NCBI RefSeq assembly: GCF_002368115.1
Contig: NZ_AP018316.1
Coordinates: forward strand, 3,327,202 to 3,347,118
DNA: 19,917 nt
Direction: 5' to 3'
Source: Dolichospermum compactum NIES-806
Lineage (GTDB): Bacteria; Cyanobacteriota; Cyanobacteriia; Cyanobacteriales; Nostocaceae
Shown here: in pieces, positions 15,229-19,917 of the stretch
Position numbering within the stretch: the stretch's first letter is position 1
How the letters are laid out: every line of letters starts with the position of its first letter
Program-made: the position numbers and the translations under genes
Notes under the pieces: generated by a model
Told to the model about the DNA's origin: nothing
Seen by the model: only the letters and a program-made list of their open reading frames with translations
Databases searched by the model: none

Positions 15229-16029
15229 ATGGAAATTAATCAGACTTTAGAGGCGTTACAAGAGTTAATAAATGTGGTAGCGAAATTGCGATCGCCTCAA
15301 GGTTGTCCTTGGGATTTGGCACAAACACCAGAAAGCCTTACACCTTATGTGATTGAAGAGGCTTATGAGGTGGTAGATGCCATTCAAACAGGGGATAAAA
15401 AGGCTATTTCTGAAGAATTAGGTGATTTATTATTACAGGTAGTATTACAAGCCCAAATTGCCAGTGAAGCGGGTGATTTTTCTTTGCAAGAAGTTGCTGA
15501 GGGTATTTCTCAAAAGTTAATCCGTCGTCATCCTCATGTATTTGCTGATGTGACTGTGGCAGGTATGGAAGAGGTACATAAAAATTGGGAAACCATCAAA
15601 GCGGCGGAAAAAGGGGAATCTGTAGAAACCCAAAAACTCAGTGATCAATTGAATCGTTATCGTCGCAGTCTTCCCCCATTAAGTGCAGCGATGAAGATAT
15701 CCGAAAAGGCGGCTAAGATTGGTTTTGAGTGGAATCATGTAGATGAAGTTTGGGGTAAATTTCATGAAGAGTTAGGGGAATTTCAACAGGCTTTAGCTGA
15801 GGAAACCAAAGAAAGACAAGAATCCGAATTAGGTGATTTACTATTTGCCATTATTCAAGTTGCCAGATGGCATAAACTTGACCCCAGTGCAGGTTTACAA
15901 GGGACAAGTCAGCGATTTATTCAACGGTTACAAAAAATGGAGGATGTGATTCAACGTCCGTTAACAGATTATAGTTTAGAAGAATTAGATGCCCTTTGGC
16001 AACAAGCTAAAGCCCAACTTGGTCACTAG
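15229..16029 (+). CDS. mazG: Nucleoside triphosphate pyrophosphohydrolase MazG
   Basis: A 266-aa protein with two MazG domains. The first has CPWDLAQTPESL (26-37), VIEEAYEVVDA (41-51), EELGDLLLQV (62-71) and RRHPHVFADV (99-108). The second has EELGEFQQA (170-178) and ESELGDLLFAIIQVARW (188-204). The paired E-E-x-x-E/E-x-x-D acidic residues bind Mg2+. MazG hydrolyses NTPs and dNTPs to NMPs and pyrophosphate, clearing aberrant nucleotides and influencing (p)ppGpp. I place the start at ATG 15229, 4 bp after the DUF2227 stop, because residues upstream of it in the same frame translate that gene out of phase. Confidence 0.93.
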   Translation: MEINQTLEALQELINVVAKLRSPQGCPWDLAQTPESLTPYVIEEAYEVVDAIQTGDKKAISEELGDLLLQVVLQAQIASEAGDFSLQEVAEGISQKLIRRHPHVFADVTVAGMEEVHKNWETIKAAEKGESVETQKLSDQLNRYRRSLPPLSAAMKISEKAAKIGFEWNHVDEVWGKFHEELGEFQQALAEETKERQESELGDLLFAIIQVARWHKLDPSAGLQGTSQRFIQRLQKMEDVIQRPLTDYSLEELDALWQQAKAQLGH

Positions 16030-16062
16030 GTGCTAAATATACCTCTTGCAAAATTACTTTTA

Positions 16063-16235
16063 TCTTAGAGGATGTTTGAAAAGTTTTTAATGTATAAATA
16101 AACCCCTCTCCAAACCTCTCCCCGCATCGGGGAGAGGCTTTGAAACCCCCATTCTCTCGTAGGCAAGAGGGGAAGGGGAGTTAGGTTTCTGGAGATTATC
16201 GGTTTGATCTAATACTTTTCAAACACCCTCTAAGA
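16063..16235. mobile_element. 173-bp MITE-like element with 22-bp inverted ends
   Basis: Inverted ends of 22 bp differ at one base: TCTTAGAGG, A or G, TGTTTGAAAAGT, at 16063-16084 and complemented at 16214-16235. The interior is C-rich then G-rich and contains a perfect 10-bp hairpin CCTCTCCCCG/CGGGGAGAGG (16115-16137). It codes for nothing. It sits between the convergent mazG and DUF1822 genes and makes up most of that 313-bp gap. TA at the ends could be an IS630/Tc1-type target, but this is uncertain. Confidence 0.8.
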
Positions 16236-16342
16236 AATTATGCCATGATTTTGAATGAAATACCTACAGAATAAGGCTTTAAAGGAATTTGAACCTATTT
16301 TTCCGTAAAAAGTAGGGAAGAACTAAAATTTTAGAGGCTATT

Positions 16343-17353
16343 TTATTTATCTTTATTACCCAACAAGTACCATGGTATTTTAATACATTCTATGTTGTAA
16401 AGCATCTTGCTACGACTTAGTGTGTTTTTAATCCATGCTACAATAGAATCTTTAGTAAAAATTTCTATATACAACATAATTATAAGCAATAGTATGCTTT
16501 TAGTCTTTAAGAGTAGTGTAGGCATCCTATCTATATCTATAATAGCTGTTATAATTTTCCTATATGTTGCCTCCCTATCCATTTTATTATCTAGAATAAT
16601 AGATAAAGTTACTAATTTACCCATACGTTGCTCGTACAATTGTTGCCTCCAAGAGTCATTAACTAATAATGCAGCCCACTCCTCAAATGTTATATCATTA
16701 ACGCGCAGTCTAGGCGAATAGATGGATGAATTAGCGAACATTTGTAACAATTCTTCAGCTTTTACTGCTGATAGATGTGGTAATTCGGGAATTTCTGCTT
16801 TCATCTCTAGTGGTAATGTTATTTCCATGACTGTGATGTCTTGGATTAAATTATCTACTGTAATTGCATAGGTTCTATCATGGAAATTATACTTACCCAG
16901 GTTTTTTAAATAACTATGGGTTGTGAAACCACATACTTCTATCCAACATTCATCTTCCTCTGGTTCTAAATTTACTTGAATAGCTAGATAATAGTCTCCT
17001 ACCCATTCGGGAATATCTACCCATTCTTGGGGAACAGAAAACTCCTCAAATTCACTTATTTCACAGGGAATAATTACTATTTGTCTTTCCCCTAATTTAA
17101 TACCCGCACCATTTACCACTTCCCATATACTAGATAAACTTTTTGCACTGGGATATATTACAGGTTCAGCTAGACTTTGTTCATTTCTAAACCAGTCAAT
17201 TAATGTATATAAACTCAGGTAATTTATATAGGAATTATGACGAGCTATAGTATGAGAATGGTGCTGTGATTGTTTCCATGCCTGTTCTTGAATAGATGGT
17301 AAGATAGGTAAGTGTAAGTATTCGTTCTTGTGTTCCGCTAATTTGTAAATCAT
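16343..17353 (-). CDS. DUF1822-like protein
   Basis: A 336-aa protein resembling the cyanobacterial DUF1822 family. It begins with a helical region (ARHNSYINYLSLYTLIDWF), then a beta-rich core with IWEVVNGAGIKLGERQIVII (75-94), VPQEWVDIPEWVGDYYLAIQ (107-126) and DECWIEVCGFTTHSYLK. These blocks are my basis for the call. The C-terminal ~90 residues (from about 247) are different: hydrophobic and basic, with TKSILLLIIMLYIEIF, and they lack the usual family ending. This may be a divergent or frameshift-altered tail. It follows the sigma-like gene by 65 bp on the same strand; sigma-like and DUF1822 genes are often neighbours in cyanobacteria. Function unknown. Confidence 0.65.
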   Translation of the reverse strand: MIYKLAEHKNEYLHLPILPSIQEQAWKQSQHHSHTIARHNSYINYLSLYTLIDWFRNEQSLAEPVIYPSAKSLSSIWEVVNGAGIKLGERQIVIIPCEISEFEEFSVPQEWVDIPEWVGDYYLAIQVNLEPEEDECWIEVCGFTTHSYLKNLGKYNFHDRTYAITVDNLIQDITVMEITLPLEMKAEIPELPHLSAVKAEELLQMFANSSIYSPRLRVNDITFEEWAALLVNDSWRQQLYEQRMGKLVTLSIILDNKMDREATYRKIITAIIDIDRMPTLLLKTKSILLLIIMLYIEIFTKDSIVAWIKNTLSRSKMLYNIECIKIPWYLLGNKDK

Positions 17354-17418
17354 AATTGCCTCGTAATTGGGGTAAATTTAACTTCTGTCATGAAAATTCC
17401 TGAAGACAATAATAGAAA

Positions 17419-19020
17419 TTATGTTTTTCTATATGTACATATTATTTTATCTAATATTGAATTAGCTATATCTATAGTTGGATTCTGCCATTTTCTTTCG
17501 GAAATGCTTAACTTTAATCTATTTCTGTCGGTTTCACAAATATTTAAATTTAAACAAGCATTGTCAATTAATTTTTGAGAAAAAGCGGACAATGCTAATT
17601 CTAAACTGTCGTGAACAAGTTTTTCCAGTTTTTTAAGCAACCCTTGTTCTAGTTTACCTTGAATTTGATTGATCATTTTTAGTAAATCTTTCTCAGTCAT
17701 ATTCAACTTCATAGTAAGTTGACAATCATCTATTCTTTGTCCATATTTCAATTCTAATAACCGATTTTCTGAAGTATCTAATGTTTTTACAACCTCTATT
17801 AAAATACGACGTAGATAATTAGAGTCCAAAGGTTTATGATAACTATCACCCAACCTATTTAACCAATTATCTATATAGTTATTTATCCACGTTTCAGGGG
17901 TTACGGATTGGTACAAACTTTCAATCAATATATCCATAAACTCGATTTTGATGTTTTTAACACGGTGGGAAATTGCAGTTTGGGTAAGTGAAAAAATATT
18001 GCCTATGTCTTGCTGTTTCATTTTGAAACCATAAGTGAGAACTACTATTTTTTTATCAGTTGCGTTTAAATTACTGAATCTTTGGATAACTAATTGCAAA
18101 TCTAACCCCAATGGGTTAATTTTATCTGCATCTTTGCTTTTTTGATTATTAGTATAATTGTCTTGGTAATTATAAACATTTGATTGTGGATTAAAATAAT
18201 TAGATAGAGATGTATTGCAAATTTCTATCCATTCTTTCAATGTTTCAGTGGTAATATTTTGACTGATAAAAACTTCGTCGGGGGAAGAAGGAAGCACTCT
18301 ATCTTTATTGTAACTGTTCACAGACTCTTCATAGTCAGATTCCTGTGGTTCTGGGTATTTATCTCCCGACTTCCTGGCTACATTATTGGCAATCCTATTA
18401 TACATATAAACCCTTTTGAAAAACCTACGTGCAAATTGAATTTTGGTTATTAAACCATTATTTATTCCATTATTTTCCAGGGCTTGATTTAATTCTTTTT
18501 CACTACATTTAATCAACCTACGCCACGTAGAAAATTTCAGCCCCAACTTATCTTTAATAACATTTTCTAAAACTGCTTGAATATAGTATTCAAACAGTCC
18601 TTTGTTGTGATCATATTTATTAATCACAACTTTAAATTCCTCTGAATTATAAACAAATTGACGAGCAATAAATAAGCCACTCAACATTAGTTCATATCTT
18701 TTGTCTTGCTGATACTTATCGTTATAGAATACTTTTCTTGTGGCTTTGTAGATACTTTCTTCACAAAAACATTGTAAATACTGCCATGCCATTTCTACTG
18801 TTTGTGTTTCCACTTGGTTATCAAAAATTATTTGCATCCAATAAATTACTAGTATTTGAGGATCATCGTGTTGGTATAATGATTCAAATTCTTGAGTCCT
18901 CTTTTGATATGATTCAAGATTACGCTTTAATTTGTTATCTACTTGTATTTGCGGACTGCAATCTGGATTGATGCCTATTATTCGCGTGTAGAACTTAGCC
19001 TCAAGTATGTTATTAGACAT
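17419..19020 (-). CDS. Large sigma-70-family-like regulatory protein
   Basis: A 533-aa AT-rich protein, longer than ECF sigma factors (about 200 aa). The N-terminal half is helical; YYIQAVLENVIKDKLGLKFS (145-164) resembles a sigma region 2-type core. A sigma region 4-type helix-turn-helix is at about 321-360 (DKKIVVLTYGFKMKQQDIGN, then IFSLTQTAISHRVKNI). A second, degenerate copy is at about 417-465 (SENRLLELKYGQRIDDCQLT, MKLNMTEKDLLKMI). These suggest DNA binding and control of transcription, perhaps with RNA polymerase. A DUF1822-like gene follows 65 bp downstream. No -10/-35-recognition residues can be confirmed by eye, so a non-sigma HTH regulator remains possible. Start ATG 19020; no clear ribosome site. 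Confidence 0.7.
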   Translation of the reverse strand: MSNNILEAKFYTRIIGINPDCSPQIQVDNKLKRNLESYQKRTQEFESLYQHDDPQILVIYWMQIIFDNQVETQTVEMAWQYLQCFCEESIYKATRKVFYNDKYQQDKRYELMLSGLFIARQFVYNSEEFKVVINKYDHNKGLFEYYIQAVLENVIKDKLGLKFSTWRRLIKCSEKELNQALENNGINNGLITKIQFARRFFKRVYMYNRIANNVARKSGDKYPEPQESDYEESVNSYNKDRVLPSSPDEVFISQNITTETLKEWIEICNTSLSNYFNPQSNVYNYQDNYTNNQKSKDADKINPLGLDLQLVIQRFSNLNATDKKIVVLTYGFKMKQQDIGNIFSLTQTAISHRVKNIKIEFMDILIESLYQSVTPETWINNYIDNWLNRLGDSYHKPLDSNYLRRILIEVVKTLDTSENRLLELKYGQRIDDCQLTMKLNMTEKDLLKMINQIQGKLEQGLLKKLEKLVHDSLELALSAFSQKLIDNACLNLNICETDRNRLKLSISERKWQNPTIDIANSILDKIICTYRKT

Positions 19021-19250
19021 GACAACCCTGGCAAGAGTTTATACTTATTTAAATTGATGCAGAATTTAGAGCGTGACTGTATGGTTTGCACACTCCATTA
19101 AATTTAGTCTTTCTATCTGATATTGGGATCATAATGGGCAATTTATGAATTGAGATATTGTTTATCCCCAAAAGCGGATAATTTCATATTTATCTAAATT
19201 TACTCCCAATTAGTTGATGGGATTTGCGGTAAATCCTTTGTTACCAATAA

Positions 19251-19256
19251 AAGGAG
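19251..19256 (+). promoter_or_regulatory. Strong ribosome binding site AAGGAG
   Basis: AAGGAG lies 7 nt before ATG 19264. It is one of the few canonical Shine-Dalgarno sites in this window and fixes the start of the small exported protein. Confidence 0.8.
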
Positions 19257-19263
19257 AATTGAC

Positions 19264-19608
19264 ATGAGTAAGATTATATCATCGGCGATCGCTGTTTCTG
19301 CCGTTGGTGTATGTAGTATTTTGTCAGGTATATTTAATGTCAATGTACTACCATCCCAAGCAAAATCGTTAACTAAACTTCAAGAACCGTGCTACCACAT
19401 ATCAGGAACACCGCAGTACAAGGAAGATTGCAATAAGTCAATTGAAGATTCAACTCAACCTAGAAAAAAAACCCCATTTGCAATTCCAACTAAACCTAAA
19501 AGGACACCTGGATTTGAAGATCCAATTGTGTGTATCATAAAGAGAAATGGTGTCTACACCTACGACTGTAGTAATGTACCGATTAAACCCAAAAAGACAC
19601 TTAAGTAA
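19264..19608 (+). CDS. Small exported cysteine-containing protein, unknown function
   Basis: A 114-aa protein with a clear Sec signal peptide (MSKIISSAIAVSAVGVCSIL..., cleavage likely after SQA, about residue 33). The mature part (about 80 aa) is basic and has four cysteines (43, 56, 90, 102), enough for two disulfides in the periplasm. It carries a Lys/Pro/Thr-rich spacer (QPRKKTPFAIPTKPKRTPGF) and ends KPKKTLK. I do not recognise a family. A strong Shine-Dalgarno site precedes it. It is divergent from the sigma-like gene across a 243-bp intergenic region that must hold both promoters, so control by that regulator is possible but not shown. Confidence 0.75.
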   Translation: MSKIISSAIAVSAVGVCSILSGIFNVNVLPSQAKSLTKLQEPCYHISGTPQYKEDCNKSIEDSTQPRKKTPFAIPTKPKRTPGFEDPIVCIIKRNGVYTYDCSNVPIKPKKTLK

Positions 19609-19627
19609 TTGGACAAAAATATTTACA

Positions 19628-19718
19628 GTCATTGCGAGGGAAGGGAAGCAATCACAACCCTTGCGATTGCTTCATTTCACTTCGTTCCATATGGCTAACG
19701 CAACGCTTACGCAATGAC
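19628..19718. repeat. Nested palindromic intergenic repeat (91 bp)
   Basis: Outer arms GTCATTGCG (19628-19636) and CGCAATGAC (19710-19718) enclose inner arms GAAGCAATC (19645-19653) and GATTGCTTC (19665-19673). This CATTGCGA...GAAGCAATC element is a widely dispersed cyanobacterial repeat. It directly follows the exported-protein gene. Confidence 0.85.
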
Positions 19719-19917
19719 ATTGTGTAATTAATTCTGTCTCACTACTTAATGTTAGACTTCTAATTGATCAGCATTCTAAGTGACTGATTTTTATTTTATC
19801 ACATCTTTGTTATCCGTGCGATCGCTCCTAATTTAAAATTATAATCCCTCACAATGATTTTATTTATCACAAGTAGATATGGATTCCTTTTGTTATTAGA
19901 TATCTCGAAAAGTGGAT
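19719..19917. other. AT-rich tail with no gene seen
   Basis: No convincing coding frame, RNA gene or further repeat was seen between the palindrome and the window edge. One HIP1 site GCGATCGC is present (19818-19825). Confidence 0.6.

Overview
The window looks like chromosomal DNA of a filamentous, probably heterocyst-forming cyanobacterium (Nostocales). At least nine copies of the HIP1 octamer GCGATCGC were found by eye. Genes largely restricted to cyanobacteria and plastids are present (Ycf46-type AAA ATPase, Psb34/Ssl1498-type protein, DUF2227, DUF1822). There are heptanucleotide tandem repeats of the STRR type described in Anabaena/Nostoc relatives. Most genes are AT-rich; the first 3.2 kb is visibly richer in G+C.

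Layout. 1-3170 (minus): a small unknown gene followed by the first 798 codons of a very large repeat-domain surface or secreted protein that runs off the left edge. 3171-3948: a gene-free stretch with small hairpins. 3949-6055 (minus): ycf46-like AAA ATPase and a membrane-anchored SH3b protein, separated by three different heptamer arrays. 6359-7158 (plus): a VapBC-like toxin-antitoxin locus whose antitoxin is intact. Its PIN toxin is broken twice, by a nonsense codon and by a 102-bp miniature transposon with a clean 8-bp target duplication. 7318-10813 (plus): glcD (photorespiratory glycolate oxidation), then a translationally overlapping pair of a GHL10/DUF187 glycosidase-like exported protein and a multi-pass membrane protein. 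10870-11047: a scrap of a PAS/receiver hybrid kinase. 11108-13583 (plus): pgsA, then a two-gene module of an ABC-type AAA ATPase and a DUF4276/TOPRIM-like protein, the best candidate in the window for a defence-type system. 13682-13852 (minus): a 56-aa Psb34-like gene with its own terminator. 14078-14485: a nested palindromic repeat, then tRNA-Val(UAC) and its terminator. 14640-16029 (plus): DUF2227 protein and mazG as a tight pair. 16063-16235: a second MITE-like element between convergent genes. 16343-19020 (minus): an unusual large sigma-70-like protein followed by a DUF1822 protein. 19264-19608 (plus): a small exported cysteine-containing protein, followed by a nested palindrome.

The region mixes core metabolism (lipid synthesis, photorespiration, NTP sanitation, photosystem assembly) with accessory cargo (toxin-antitoxin remnant, ATPase/TOPRIM pair, surface protein, sigma/DUF1822 pair) and many short repeats. 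All functions are read from sequence motifs and family knowledge; no database search was possible.
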